Assembly: GCA_039812545.1 (NCBI GenBank)
Contig: JBDIAR010000067.1
Location: 1-16,898 of the forward strand
DNA length: 16,898 nucleotides
Origin: JBDIAR01 sp039812545
GTDB lineage: Bacteria; Actinomycetota; Actinomycetes; Actinomycetales; Dermatophilaceae
Direction: 5' to 3'
Each line of letters begins with the position of its first letter. Position 1 is the first letter of the stretch. A model generated the notes under the pieces. The model did not search any database and was not told the origin of the DNA. It saw only the letters and a list, made by a program, of their open reading frames with translations. Made by a program: the position numbers and the translations under genes. Positions 1-7,879 of this stretch are shown piece by piece.

Positions 1-2630
1 GGCCGACTGCCACGCCGGCCCCGGGGGCACCTGCCCCCGCCCGTCCGGCGGCTGCCTCGGCGTCGCCCGAGGCACCGTTCCGGCCCGCCGGCCCGGCCCC
101 GAGCCGTCCGGCCGACCCGTCGTCACGACCCGGGCCGATGCCCGGCCCGCGCGGCCCACGTCCGGGTTCGGCACCCGAACGCCAGGACCGGCCCGGTGGC
201 CACGGTGGCCCCGGTCGCCCCGAGGGGCGTCCGGATGGTCGGCCCGATCACCGCGGTGACGGGGCGTCCCCCGGTCCGCGCCCGGCTCCCCGCACCGGTG
301 CCCCGCGTCCCGGCAACAACCCGTTCGCCCCGCAGCAGGGCATGGGCCGCGGTCCCCGCGAGGGTGCGGCTCGGCCGGGCAACAACCCGTTCGCCCCGCA
401 GCAGGGTATGCCGCGTCCCGGCACCCGCCCCGGCGCCCCCGGCGCCGGTGGCCCCCGTCCGGGCGCCCCGGCAGGTCCTCGCCCCGGTGGCCCCCGGCCC
501 AACCCCGGCATGATGCCGGACCGGGCCTCGGTGCCCCGTCCGGGTGCTCGTCCGGGCCCCGGCGGACCCGGTGGCGCGGGTCGTCCCGGTGCACCCGGGC
601 GTCCCGGCTTCGGGCAGCGTCCCGGCGGTGGCGGCGGCTTCGGTGGTGGGGGAGCCGGTGCCCGTCCCGGCGGCGGTCCCGGCGGCCGCGGTGGCACCCA
701 GGGTGCCTTCGGCCGCGGCGGTGGCCGTCCGGTGCGCGGGCGCAAGTCCAAGCGGGCCAAGCGTCAAGAGTTCGAGCAGATGCAGGCGCCGACCATCGGT
801 GGCGTCAGCGTCCCCCGCGGCGACGGCAGCACCGTCATCCGGGTCCGGCGCGGCTCGTCGTTGACCGACTTCGCCGACAAGATCAACGCGAACCCCGCGT
901 CCCTGGTGACCGTCCTCTTCCACCTCGGTGAGATGGCCACGGCCACCCAGTCCCTCGACGAGGACACCTTCCGACTGCTCGGCGCCGAACTCGGCTACGA
1001 CGTCCAGGTGGTCTCGCCCGAGGACGAAGAGCGCGAGATCTTCGAGCAGTTCAACATCGACCTCGACGCCGAACTCGAGGGCGAGGGCGACGACGACCTG
1101 GAGGCCCGGCCTCCGGTGGTCACCGTCATGGGTCACGTCGACCACGGCAAGACGAAGTTGCTCGACGCGATCCGCTCGACCAAGGTCGTCGAATCCGAAC
1201 ACGGCGGGATCACCCAGCACATCGGGGCATACCAGGTCCACGTCGAACACGAGGGCCTGGACCGGGCGATCACCTTCATCGACACCCCGGGTCACGAGGC
1301 GTTCACCGCCATGCGGGCCCGTGGTGCCAAGGTCACCGACATCGCGATCCTCGTCGTGGCCGCCGACGACGGTGTCATGCCGCAGACCATCGAGGCGTTG
1401 AACCACGCCCAGGCCGCGGATGTCCCGATCGTCGTCGCCGTCAACAAGGTCGACAAGCCCGACGCCAACCCGGCCAAGGTGCGCCAGCAGCTCACCGAGT
1501 ACAACCTGGTGGCCGAGGAGTACGGCGGCGACACGATGTTCGTCGACGTCTCGGCCCGGGAGAAGCTCAACATCGACGGGCTGCTCGAAGCGGTGCTGCT
1601 CACCGCGGACGCGAGCCTGGACCTGCGGGCCAACCCGAACAAGGACGCCCGCGGCGTCGCGATCGAGGCCAACCTCGACCGCGGCCGGGGTCCGGTCGCC
1701 ACCGTCCTGGTCCAGCAGGGCACCTTGAAGGTCGGCGACGCGATCGTCACCGGATCGTCCCACGGCCGCGTGCGCGCCATGCACGACGAGTACGGCAAAA
1801 CGATCACCGAGGCGACCCCGTCCCGTCCCGTCCAGGTGCTCGGTCTGACCAGCGTGCCCCGGGCCGGCGACAACTTCATCGTCGCCCCCGACGACCGCAC
1901 CGCCCGCCAGATCGCCGAGAAGCGTGAGGCCGCCGACCGTCAGGCCAGCCTGGCCAAGGCCCGCAAGCGGATCAGCCTGGAGGACCTCAACCAGGTCCTC
2001 GCGGCCGGCAAGGTCGAAACGCTCAACCTCATCCTCAAGGGCGACGCGTCCGGTTCGGTCGAAGCCCTCGAGGACGCGCTGCTGCAGATCGACGTCGGCG
2101 ACGAGGTCGACCTGCGGATCATCGACCGCGGCGTCGGCGCCATCACGATGAACAACATCAACCTGGCGATGGCCTCGAACGCGATCATCATCGGGTTCAA
2201 CGTCCGCGCCGAGGGTCAGAACGCCGAGTATGCCGACCGCGAGGGTGTGGAGATCCGGTACTACACCGTGATCTACCAGGCCATCGAGGAGATCGAGGCG
2301 GCGCTGAAGGGCATGCTCAAGCCGGAGTTCGAGGAGGTCGAGCTCGGCTCGGCCGAGATCCGAGAGGTCTTCCGGTCGAGCAAGTTCGGCAACATCGCCG
2401 GTTCGATCGTGCGCAGCGGCGAGATCAAGCGCGGCGCCAAGGCCCGGATCACCCGCCAGGGTGTCGTGGTCATCGAAAGCCTGGAGATCGCCGGTCTGCG
2501 CCGGTTCAAGGACGATGTCACCGAAGTCCGCGAGGGCTACGAGTGCGGCATCAACCTCGGCTCGTTCAACGACATCCAGGTCGAGGACCTCATCACGACC
2601 TACGAGATGCGCGAAAAGCCGCGTAGCTGA
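1..2630 (+). CDS. infB: Translation initiation factor IF-2, 5' end outside window
   Basis: IF-2 is the GTPase that places initiator fMet-tRNA on the 30S subunit and promotes 70S joining in the cytoplasm. The reading frame is open from base 3 with no stop, so the true start lies upstream; the ATG at 138 is only the first in-window Met. Residues here count from that Met. Residues 1-200 are a low-complexity Gly/Pro/Arg-rich region typical of actinobacterial IF-2, ending in a basic stretch (RGRKSKRAKRQEFEQ). An IF2_N-like domain follows (about 220-300). The G domain shows G1 GHVDHGKT (332), G3 DTPGHEAF (382) and G4 NKVD (436). Beta-barrel domains and the IF2-C tail run to the stop. The gene heads the infB-methyltransferase-rbfA-truB block. 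Identification is certain; only the N-terminus is missing. Confidence 0.98.
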   Translation, partial: PTATPAPGAPAPARPAAASASPEAPFRPAGPAPSRPADPSSRPGPMPGPRGPRPGSAPERQDRPGGHGGPGRPEGRPDGRPDHRGDGASPGPRPAPRTGAPRPGNNPFAPQQGMGRGPREGAARPGNNPFAPQQGMPRPGTRPGAPGAGGPRPGAPAGPRPGGPRPNPGMMPDRASVPRPGARPGPGGPGGAGRPGAPGRPGFGQRPGGGGGFGGGGAGARPGGGPGGRGGTQGAFGRGGGRPVRGRKSKRAKRQEFEQMQAPTIGGVSVPRGDGSTVIRVRRGSSLTDFADKINANPASLVTVLFHLGEMATATQSLDEDTFRLLGAELGYDVQVVSPEDEEREIFEQFNIDLDAELEGEGDDDLEARPPVVTVMGHVDHGKTKLLDAIRSTKVVESEHGGITQHIGAYQVHVEHEGLDRAITFIDTPGHEAFTAMRARGAKVTDIAILVVAADDGVMPQTIEALNHAQAADVPIVVAVNKVDKPDANPAKVRQQLTEYNLVAEEYGGDTMFVDVSAREKLNIDGLLEAVLLTADASLDLRANPNKDARGVAIEANLDRGRGPVATVLVQQGTLKVGDAIVTGSSHGRVRAMHDEYGKTITEATPSRPVQVLGLTSVPRAGDNFIVAPDDRTARQIAEKREAADRQASLAKARKRISLEDLNQVLAAGKVETLNLILKGDASGSVEALEDALLQIDVGDEVDLRIIDRGVGAITMNNINLAMASNAIIIGFNVRAEGQNAEYADREGVEIRYYTVIYQAIEEIEAALKGMLKPEFEEVELGSAEIREVFRSSKFGNIAGSIVRSGEIKRGAKARITRQGVVVIESLEIAGLRRFKDDVTEVREGYECGINLGSFNDIQVEDLITTYEMREKPRS
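312..406 (+). repeat. 29-bp direct repeat within infB
   Basis: Two identical 29-bp copies at 312-340 and 378-406, 66 bp apart, encode the peptide GNNPFAPQQG twice in the disordered N-terminal region of IF-2. The distance is a multiple of three, so the reading frame is kept. Similar NNPF repeats are common in actinobacterial IF-2 and probably arise by in-frame duplication. Confidence 0.9.
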
Positions 2631-2636
2631 ACGGTG

Positions 2637-2668
2637 CCGAGCGGCCCGCCCACCGGCGGGCCGCTCGG
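2637..2668 (+). terminator. Strong hairpin after infB, no T-tract
   Basis: Starting 6 nt after the infB stop codon, a perfect 14-bp GC-rich stem (2637-2650 paired with 2655-2668) closes a CACC loop. There is no U-tract. Actinobacteria often use such hairpins without a U-run, so it may stop or attenuate transcription between infB and the methyltransferase. It may instead be an mRNA-stabilising hairpin that lets some transcription reach rbfA and truB. Confidence 0.7.
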
Positions 2669-2705
2669 GGCCGCGCCCCCACAACCGACGACCGATTGAC
2701 CGCCA

Positions 2706-3845
2706 ATGGCCACCTACCTGATGCTGCCAGCGCCCTCGGCCAACCGGGTGTATGCCGACTGCGCGCCGGGCCTGGTCGCCGCCGAACTGCTCGCCCTCGC
2801 CGGCACCGGCGTCCTCGGCGCGAGCGCGCGCGCCGAACCCGTGAGCCTGGCCGGGTCGACCTACCTGCAGATCGACACCGACACCGAGTTGGACACAGGG
2901 GCTTTGCGGGCGATCGGGATCGTCTCGGCCTTTCAAGGAGTCTTCCGACGCCACGACGGCCCGTCCGGTTCACCGCTGCTCGAACCCCTCGCCGTCCCCA
3001 CCTTCGACGTGCTGCCCTCCGACCTGCTGACGATCCCCAAGTACACCGGGAAGACCAACGAGCAGTTCACCAAGCTGCTGCTCAACGTGACGATCGCCGC
3101 GACCGCCTGGCCGCACCGACTCTTCGAGCGTGACCTGACCGTCTTGGACCCGATGTGCGGGCGCGGGACGACGCTCAGCCAGGCGCTGACCTACGGGCTG
3201 CGGGCCGTCGGCGTCGACGTCGACCGACGCGACGCGACGGCATACGAGACGTTCCTCGGGACCTGGCTGAAGACCCACCGGTACAAACACGAGATGACCC
3301 GGACCACCATCCGGCGCAGCGGCACCACCCTCGGGCACGGGTTCTCGGCCGAATTCGCGCCCGACCCGGGCGACTACAAGGCGGGGCGGCGACTGCGGCT
3401 GGACTACCACTGCGTGGACACCACCGCGCTGCGCCAGATGGTCCGGGCCGCCAGCGTCGACGTCATCGTCGCCGACACCCCGTACGGCGTTCAGCACGGC
3501 AGTCAGCAGGACCGGCTGGTCCGCGACCCGGCCGGGCTACTCGATCGCGCCCTGCCCGGCTGGACCGAAACCCTGCGGGTCGGCGGCGCGGTCGGACTGG
3601 CATACAACCGGCACGTCGTCTCGCCGGCCACGATGCGCGACCTGCTCACCCGCCACGGGCTGACGCCGGTGGACCCGGCGCGCCCGGACGCGTTCCGGCA
3701 CCGCGTCGACCGGGCCATCGACCGGGACATCGTCATCGCCCGCAAGCACACCACCGACCAGAACCAGAAGACCGACCAGAACCAGAAGACCGACCAGAAC
3801 CAGAAGACCCACCAGCACCCCAGTGAAGGACAGGACCATGGCTGA
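2706..3845 (+). CDS. Trm11-like SAM-dependent RNA methyltransferase
   Basis: 379 aa. The C-terminal half is a class I methyltransferase: motif I is DPMCGRGTT from D148, and the catalytic motif is ADTPYG with D257-T-P-Y260, a variant of the D/N-P-P-Y motif of N-methyltransferases. Before it lies NEQFTKLLLNVT (about 119-130). Together these match the UPF0020/Trm11 group, which makes m2G-type modifications in tRNA or rRNA, although a DNA substrate is not excluded. The N-terminal 100 residues may bind RNA but show no clear THUMP signature by eye. The C-terminus ends in a polar triple repeat. The ATG at 2706 has no strong ribosome binding site. The gene overlaps rbfA by 8 bp, which suggests co-translation and an RNA or ribosome role. 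Family fairly sure, substrate unknown. Confidence 0.8.
   Translation: MATYLMLPAPSANRVYADCAPGLVAAELLALAGTGVLGASARAEPVSLAGSTYLQIDTDTELDTGALRAIGIVSAFQGVFRRHDGPSGSPLLEPLAVPTFDVLPSDLLTIPKYTGKTNEQFTKLLLNVTIAATAWPHRLFERDLTVLDPMCGRGTTLSQALTYGLRAVGVDVDRRDATAYETFLGTWLKTHRYKHEMTRTTIRRSGTTLGHGFSAEFAPDPGDYKAGRRLRLDYHCVDTTALRQMVRAASVDVIVADTPYGVQHGSQQDRLVRDPAGLLDRALPGWTETLRVGGAVGLAYNRHVVSPATMRDLLTRHGLTPVDPARPDAFRHRVDRAIDRDIVIARKHTTDQNQKTDQNQKTDQNQKTHQHPSEGQDHG
3756..3809 (+). repeat. Three perfect 18-bp tandem repeats (DQNQKT x3)
   Basis: Units at 3756-3773, 3774-3791 and 3792-3809 are identical and in frame with the methyltransferase, giving the hexapeptide DQNQKT three times near the C-terminus. The repeat ends 28 bp before the rbfA start. 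Identity at DNA level, silent positions included, suggests recent slippage expansion, so copy number may differ between strains. Confidence 0.95.
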
Positions 3846-4311
3846 CCCAGCACGCGCGCGCAGAATCGCCGACCGGATCAAGGTCCTCGTCGCGGAATTC
3901 CTCGAACACCGGCTCAAGGACGAACGCCTCGGCTTCGTCACGATCACCGACGTCCGGGTGACCGGGGACCTGCAGCAGGCCTCGGTGTTCTACACCGTCT
4001 TCGGCGGCGACGAGGACCGGACCCGTAGTGCCGCCGCGCTGCACGACTGGACCGGGCGGATCCGCTCGTTCGTCGGCAAGCAACTCGGCCTGCGGCTGAC
4101 GCCGTCGCTGGAGTTCATCCCCGACGCGTTGCCCGACGGTGCGGCCCACCTGGAGGACGTGCTGACCCGTACCCGGGCCCGCGACGCCGAACTCGCCCGA
4201 GCCGCCGAGGGGGCCTCGTATGCCGGTGAGCCGGACCCCTATCGCAAACCGGCCGAGGGCGAGGCCGGACCCGAAGCGGCCGAGTCCGACGAGGTCGTGA
4301 GGCCCGGGTGA
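3838..4311 (+). CDS. rbfA: 30S ribosome-binding factor A
   Basis: 157 aa from the ATG at 3838. RbfA is a small KH-fold protein that binds the immature 30S subunit and helps 16S rRNA 5' end maturation, notably in the cold. Family features seen are the N-terminal ARRIADRIKVLVAEFLE, the segment DERLGFVTITDVRVTGDLQQ followed by ASVFYTVFG, and LGLRLTPSLEFIPD. After about residue 120 comes an acidic Glu/Ala/Pro tail, as in other actinobacterial members. The frame also offers a GTG at 3823, but ATG 3838 gives the canonical MADPARARR start with GAAGGACAGG just upstream. The start lies inside the end of the methyltransferase gene (8-bp overlap), and the stop overlaps the truB GTG by 4 bp. Confidence 0.96.
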   Translation: MADPARARRIADRIKVLVAEFLEHRLKDERLGFVTITDVRVTGDLQQASVFYTVFGGDEDRTRSAAALHDWTGRIRSFVGKQLGLRLTPSLEFIPDALPDGAAHLEDVLTRTRARDAELARAAEGASYAGEPDPYRKPAEGEAGPEAAESDEVVRPG

Positions 4312-5228
4312 GCGATCCGGACGGCATCCTCGTCGTCGACAAGGCCGGCGGCTGGACCAGCCACGACGTGGTCGCGCGCTGCCGCCGGCTCTTTGGGACG
4401 CGGCGAGTCGGCCATGCCGGCACCTTGGACCCGATGGCCACCGGGGTCCTCGTCCTCGGACTGAACCGCGGCACCCGGCTGCTCACCTTCCTCGTCGGCT
4501 GCGACAAGGCATACGAGGCGACGATCCGGCTCGGCCAGGGCACCGTCACCGACGACGCGGAGGGCGAGATCGACTTCACCGGTCGCGAGGACACCATCGC
4601 GGGTCTCGGCGAGGCCCAGATCCGTTCGTGCGTGGAGCGTTTCCGGGGCGAGATCGAGCAGGTGCCCAGTGCCGTCAGCGCGATCAAGGTCGACGGACAG
4701 CGGGCGTATGCCAGGGTTCGGCACGGCGAGCACGTCGAGTTGGCCGCCCGGCGGGTGACGGTGTACGGGTTCGAGGTGGGTGCGGTCCGCGCGGGCGAGA
4801 GCCCACGGGGCCCGGTCGTCGACGTCGACGTCGCGGTGGAAGTGTCCTCGGGCACCTATGTTCGCGCCCTCGCCCGGGACCTCGGCGCGGCCCTGGGGGT
4901 CGGCGGTCACCTGACGGCACTGCGGCGCAGCCGGGTCGGCGGGTTCTCGCTCGCGCACGCCGTGACCTTGGACGACCTCGATGCACGTGACCAGGCCGGC
5001 CGTTGGTCGGCCGTTCTGGACCTGGGCGCGGCCGCCGCCCGGCAATGGCCGGTGCACGAACTCACCCCGCAGGAGGCGATCGAGGTCGGCCACGGTCGGC
5101 GGATCGCGAGTACGACCCCGGGGCAGGCCCTGGTCGCGGCAGTCAGCGCGGATGGGGGACTCGTGGCCATGCTGGACGAGAGCGGGCCGTTGGCCCGGTC
5201 GCACGCCGTGTTCCGGCCCGGTTCGTGA
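4308..5228 (+). CDS. truB: tRNA pseudouridine(55) synthase TruB
   Basis: 306 aa. TruB isomerises U55 in the T-loop of tRNAs to pseudouridine and also acts as a tRNA chaperone. The N-terminal GILVVDKAGGWTSHDVV is characteristic, and the catalytic aspartate is D41 in GHAGTLDPMATG. Further conserved segments are KAYEATIRLGQGT, VPSAVSAIKVDGQRAYARVR and SGTYVRALARDLG. The last 80 or so residues form an actinobacterial TruB C-terminal, PUA-like domain. It starts with GTG at 4308 inside the rbfA stop (GTGA overlap), so translation is probably coupled to rbfA. Length and motifs are normal. Confidence 0.97.
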   Translation: MSDPDGILVVDKAGGWTSHDVVARCRRLFGTRRVGHAGTLDPMATGVLVLGLNRGTRLLTFLVGCDKAYEATIRLGQGTVTDDAEGEIDFTGREDTIAGLGEAQIRSCVERFRGEIEQVPSAVSAIKVDGQRAYARVRHGEHVELAARRVTVYGFEVGAVRAGESPRGPVVDVDVAVEVSSGTYVRALARDLGAALGVGGHLTALRRSRVGGFSLAHAVTLDDLDARDQAGRWSAVLDLGAAAARQWPVHELTPQEAIEVGHGRRIASTTPGQALVAAVSADGGLVAMLDESGPLARSHAVFRPGS

Positions 5229-5280
5229 CCGGACGGGGAGCGGGGCGCGGCGGCGTGACCCTCGGGGAGAGGCGAGCGAG

Positions 5281-7092
5281 ATGACCCAGAGGTTCGAGGG
5301 CAGGAGGTTCGAGGGCATGGCGTTCCAGGGCCGGGCGTTCAACGGAGCGCTGTCCAAGGGACTGGCGGTACGGCTCGGGGTGACCGCTCTTGGCGTGGTC
5401 GGCGCGGCGGTGCTGGCCTACCGCCGGCTGCCGGAGCGACAGCGCGCCGCGGACGACGGTTCGGTCGACGGTGGCCTGCCGACGACCAGCACCGAGGTGA
5501 CGATCCCGGCGCCGGACGGGGTGTCCATCGACGCGATCGTGATCCAACCCTCGGGCCTGTCCGTCGGCGGGGTCACCGGCGCGACCCAGCCGTTGGTCGT
5601 GATGCCATCCAGCTACGGGTTCGGCGCTCGGGAGTACACCCTGCCCGCCCAGCGGCTCGCCTCGCTCGGCGGGTTCGTCGTCGTGACGTTCAGCGCGCGC
5701 GGCTTCGGGCGCCACGGGGGAGTGGTCGACGTCGCCGATGCCCTCGCCGTGCAGGACGTCTCGACCGTGGTGACCTGGGCCCTGGAGCACACCGGCGCCG
5801 CGGGCGCCTCGGGCGCCGCGGGCGCGTCGGGTGCTGAGGGCCTGCCGAGCGCTGAGCGGGTCGGGGTGTGTGGCGTGTCCTACGGCGCCGGGCTGGCGTT
5901 GCTGGCCGCCACCCGTGACCCGCGGATCGTCGCGGTGTCGGCGATGTCCGGCTGGACCGACCTGCGCGCCTGCCTCTACCCCAACGGGACCGCGTCGCGT
6001 CAGGCCATCGAACTGCTCCTGGCCATGGGGCGGCTGCGCGGCCACCCCGGGCCCGAACTCCGCCGCGTCGAAGCGGCATACCGGGCAGGCGAACTCGGCG
6101 AGCTGGTCGAAGAGTTCTGCGCCCCCCGCTCCCTGGCGGACGGGCACGCTTGCGACGACCGCGCGGTCGCCGTGCAGGTGATGCACAACTACCACGACTC
6201 GTACTTCCCGCCGTCCCAGATGGTCGCCTTCGTCGACGCCCTGCAGGCCCCCAAACGGCTCTTCCTGGAGTCCGGCGACCACGCGTCCAACGAACTCGTC
6301 GGGCTGTTGGGGTTCGGACCCGAACCGTGGGATCACACCTGGCGGTGGTTCGATCGGCACCTGCGCGGCGCCCGTCCGGAGCTCGACCGATCCCCGGCGG
6401 TCACCGTCCGGTTGGCCAATGCCGACCTCACCCTCACCGGGGACAGCTTCGCCGGACTCGCCACCGCCGTGCACACCTGGCACGCCGGTCCCGTCCAGGA
6501 CCGAACCGGGCCCCTCGTCTCGGGGTTGGAGCCGATGCCGGCACCGTGGGTTCACCAGATCGAGGGTGGTGAGGACACCCTGGCGGGCAGCGGTATGCCG
6601 TTGGCCTCCGGCGTCCTGCAGGCCACCATCGGCGCCCCGCCGATCACCTCGCTGCGGCTCATCGACCGCGACCACGCAGCGGTCTGGGAGAGCGACCGCC
6701 TGGACAGTGCCCGAGTCGTCGTCGGATCCCCACGCCTGACCCTGCGGGTCGCGGCCGACGTACCCGACGTGACCTTGGTGGCATACCTCTATGACATCCC
6801 GACCAACGGCCTGGCGACGCTGATCACCCACAAACCGGTGACCGTCACCGCACTGGTGCCGGGTCAGCCCCGCGAGATCCACCTCGACCTGGAGACCATC
6901 GCGTGGCTGCTGAAACCCCGGCACCGGGTGGCGATCGTCGTGGACACCGCCGATCCGCGATATGCCAGCGTGACCCCGCGGGGGTCGCGGATCGTCCTGG
7001 GGGACCTGGGCGCCGCGCCGATGCGGTTGGAATTGCCGGTATGCCGTCCGCCGGCGGACCCAGCCGGAAAGGGCTCCCACAACGAGCCGTAG
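5281..7092 (+). CDS. Membrane-anchored S15/CocE-type alpha/beta hydrolase
   Basis: 603 aa from the ATG at 5281, which has GGGGAGAGG 9 nt upstream. The frame is open further upstream, inside truB, but that part is shadow. A four-unit pentapeptide-like N-terminus leads into one hydrophobic segment (about 30-45, GVTALGVVGAAVLAY). The catalytic domain shows nucleophile S200 in GVSYG, a probable acid D306 in HNYHDSYFPPSQ and histidine H334 in GDHAS. The last 200 residues resemble the beta-sandwich PepX_C domain of X-Pro dipeptidyl peptidases and cocaine esterase. Members cleave acyl esters, amides or X-Pro peptides; the substrate here cannot be deduced. A Gly/Ala repeat precedes the nucleophile strand. 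It lies 52 bp after truB and 9 bp before the PaiB-like gene. Confidence 0.85.
   Translation: MTQRFEGRRFEGMAFQGRAFNGALSKGLAVRLGVTALGVVGAAVLAYRRLPERQRAADDGSVDGGLPTTSTEVTIPAPDGVSIDAIVIQPSGLSVGGVTGATQPLVVMPSSYGFGAREYTLPAQRLASLGGFVVVTFSARGFGRHGGVVDVADALAVQDVSTVVTWALEHTGAAGASGAAGASGAEGLPSAERVGVCGVSYGAGLALLAATRDPRIVAVSAMSGWTDLRACLYPNGTASRQAIELLLAMGRLRGHPGPELRRVEAAYRAGELGELVEEFCAPRSLADGHACDDRAVAVQVMHNYHDSYFPPSQMVAFVDALQAPKRLFLESGDHASNELVGLLGFGPEPWDHTWRWFDRHLRGARPELDRSPAVTVRLANADLTLTGDSFAGLATAVHTWHAGPVQDRTGPLVSGLEPMPAPWVHQIEGGEDTLAGSGMPLASGVLQATIGAPPITSLRLIDRDHAAVWESDRLDSARVVVGSPRLTLRVAADVPDVTLVAYLYDIPTNGLATLITHKPVTVTALVPGQPREIHLDLETIAWLLKPRHRVAIVVDTADPRYASVTPRGSRIVLGDLGAAPMRLELPVCRPPADPAGKGSHNEP
5290..5349 (+). 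repeat. 15-bp-period repeat coding four pentapeptide-like units
   Basis: Right after the start codon region the protein reads RFEGR, RFEGM, AFQGR, AFNGA. Each unit has a central Phe and a Gly two residues later, in the manner of pentapeptide repeats. At DNA level the 13-mer AGGTTCGAGGGCA is exact at 5290-5302 and 5305-5317; the later units have diverged. Four units are too few for a full right-handed quadrilateral helix. Confidence 0.7.
5794..5829 (+). repeat. Two near-identical 18-bp units coding GAAGAS
   Basis: Units 5794-5811 and 5812-5829 differ at a single base (C/G in the fifth codon) and encode GAAGAS twice, followed by GAEG. They extend the loop just before the strand that carries the nucleophile elbow of the hydrolase. 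This probably reflects slippage in a flexible surface loop. Confidence 0.85.
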
Positions 7093-7095
7093 GGT
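7090..7095 (+). promoter_or_regulatory. -10 box (TAGGGT) of a probable leaderless PaiB transcript
   Basis: TAGGGT fits TAnnnT and ends 6 nt before the ATG at 7102, so transcription should begin at or next to the start codon. Its first three bases are the stop codon of the upstream hydrolase gene. No clear -35 box and no good Shine-Dalgarno sequence are visible. Confidence 0.55.
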
Positions 7096-7101
7096 AGGCA
7101 C

Positions 7102-7845
7102 ATGTACGTTCCCGAGCACTTTGCGATGACCCCGGCGCAACTGCAGGACGCGTTGCGGACGGTGGCCACCGGCGACCTGGTGACCGCCACGGCGGCCGGT
7201 CCGGTCGCGACCCTGCTGCCCTTCGTCCACGAACCCGCCGACGACGGGTACGGTACCTTGCTGACCCACGTCACCCGCACGAACCCGCAGTGGCACGAAC
7301 CGCATCTGGGGGAGGCGCTGGTCATCCTGCACGTCAACGAGCACTACGTCTCGCCGACCTGGCGGCCCTCCTCGGTGGACCCGAACGCCGCCGTCCCCAC
7401 CTTGAACTACGTGACCGTGCACGCCTACGGGGTACTGACCGTCCACGAGGAGCCGGAGTGGCTCGCCGAGGCCGTCCGCAAGGTCACCGACCGACACGAG
7501 GTGGAGCGGCCCTCGCCGTGGCGGGTGGAGGACATGGATCCCGATCGCGTGGCGCGGATGCTGCGGGCGGCCGTCGGCTTGGAACTGCGGATCACCCGCG
7601 TCGAGGGGAAGGCCAAGCTGTCCCAGAACGTCTCGCCGACTGACGTGGCGGGCATCATCGACGGGTTGCGCGAGGCCGGCGACGAGGAGTCCGCCGACTG
7701 GTTGTCGCAGGTCTCGCTGCCGCACGCGGTGGCCCGCGCCGAACTGCTCGCCCACGTCGGCGCCCTGCACGCCCGCCGGACCGGTTCGAGTTCGGCGGCC
7801 GGACGGCGGACTCAGCCCCCGCAGCCCGCCACCTCGGACGCGTGA
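7102..7845 (+). CDS. PaiB-like FMN-binding protein (negative transcriptional regulator family)
   Basis: 247 aa. The start MYVPEHF, the segment HVNEHYVSPTW, VPTLNYVTVHAYG and the late KLSQNVSP motif identify the PaiB family (PF04299, FMN-binding split barrel). Bacillus PaiB was described as a negative regulator of sporulation and protease genes, but the fold also fits a flavin-dependent oxidoreductase, and there is no helix-turn-helix here. The usual Trp of the VPTWNY motif is Leu. The protein is longer than the roughly 205-aa norm because of a C-terminal tail from about residue 205, rich in Ala, Arg and Ser near its end. A TAnnnT box ends 6 nt before the ATG, suggesting leaderless expression. 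It sits with the hydrolase between truB and ribF. Confidence 0.88.
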   Translation: MYVPEHFAMTPAQLQDALRTVATGDLVTATAAGPVATLLPFVHEPADDGYGTLLTHVTRTNPQWHEPHLGEALVILHVNEHYVSPTWRPSSVDPNAAVPTLNYVTVHAYGVLTVHEEPEWLAEAVRKVTDRHEVERPSPWRVEDMDPDRVARMLRAAVGLELRITRVEGKAKLSQNVSPTDVAGIIDGLREAGDEESADWLSQVSLPHAVARAELLAHVGALHARRTGSSSAAGRRTQPPQPATSDA

Positions 7846-7866
7846 TCGACCCGGTCGCGGGGATAC

Positions 7867-7872
7867 TAGGCT
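7867..7872 (+). promoter_or_regulatory. -10 box (TAGGCT) of a probable leaderless ribF transcript
   Basis: TAGGCT ends 7 nt before the GTG at 7880, the spacing expected when the first transcribed base is the start codon. No Shine-Dalgarno sequence precedes this GTG. GATACT at 7862-7867 overlaps it and is an alternative -10. No convincing -35 was found. Confidence 0.5.
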
Positions 7873-7879
7873 GACCCGC

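Noticed and set aside
123..2954. 943-codon open frame on the minus strand opposite infB
   Set aside because: It mirrors the certain infB gene. Long antisense frames are common at this GC content, and the translation shows no recognisable domain, only Asp/Val/Gly/Leu-rich shadow composition.
3739..3845. Tandem repeat considered as a CRISPR-like or origin repeat
   Set aside because: Only three contiguous 18-bp units without spacers, in frame within a gene; simple coding repeats explain it.
4981..5280. Upstream extension of the hydrolase frame into truB
   Set aside because: It overlaps the truB C-terminus and is low-complexity Arg/Pro/Gly; the ATG at 5281 has a good ribosome binding site and begins a sensible protein.
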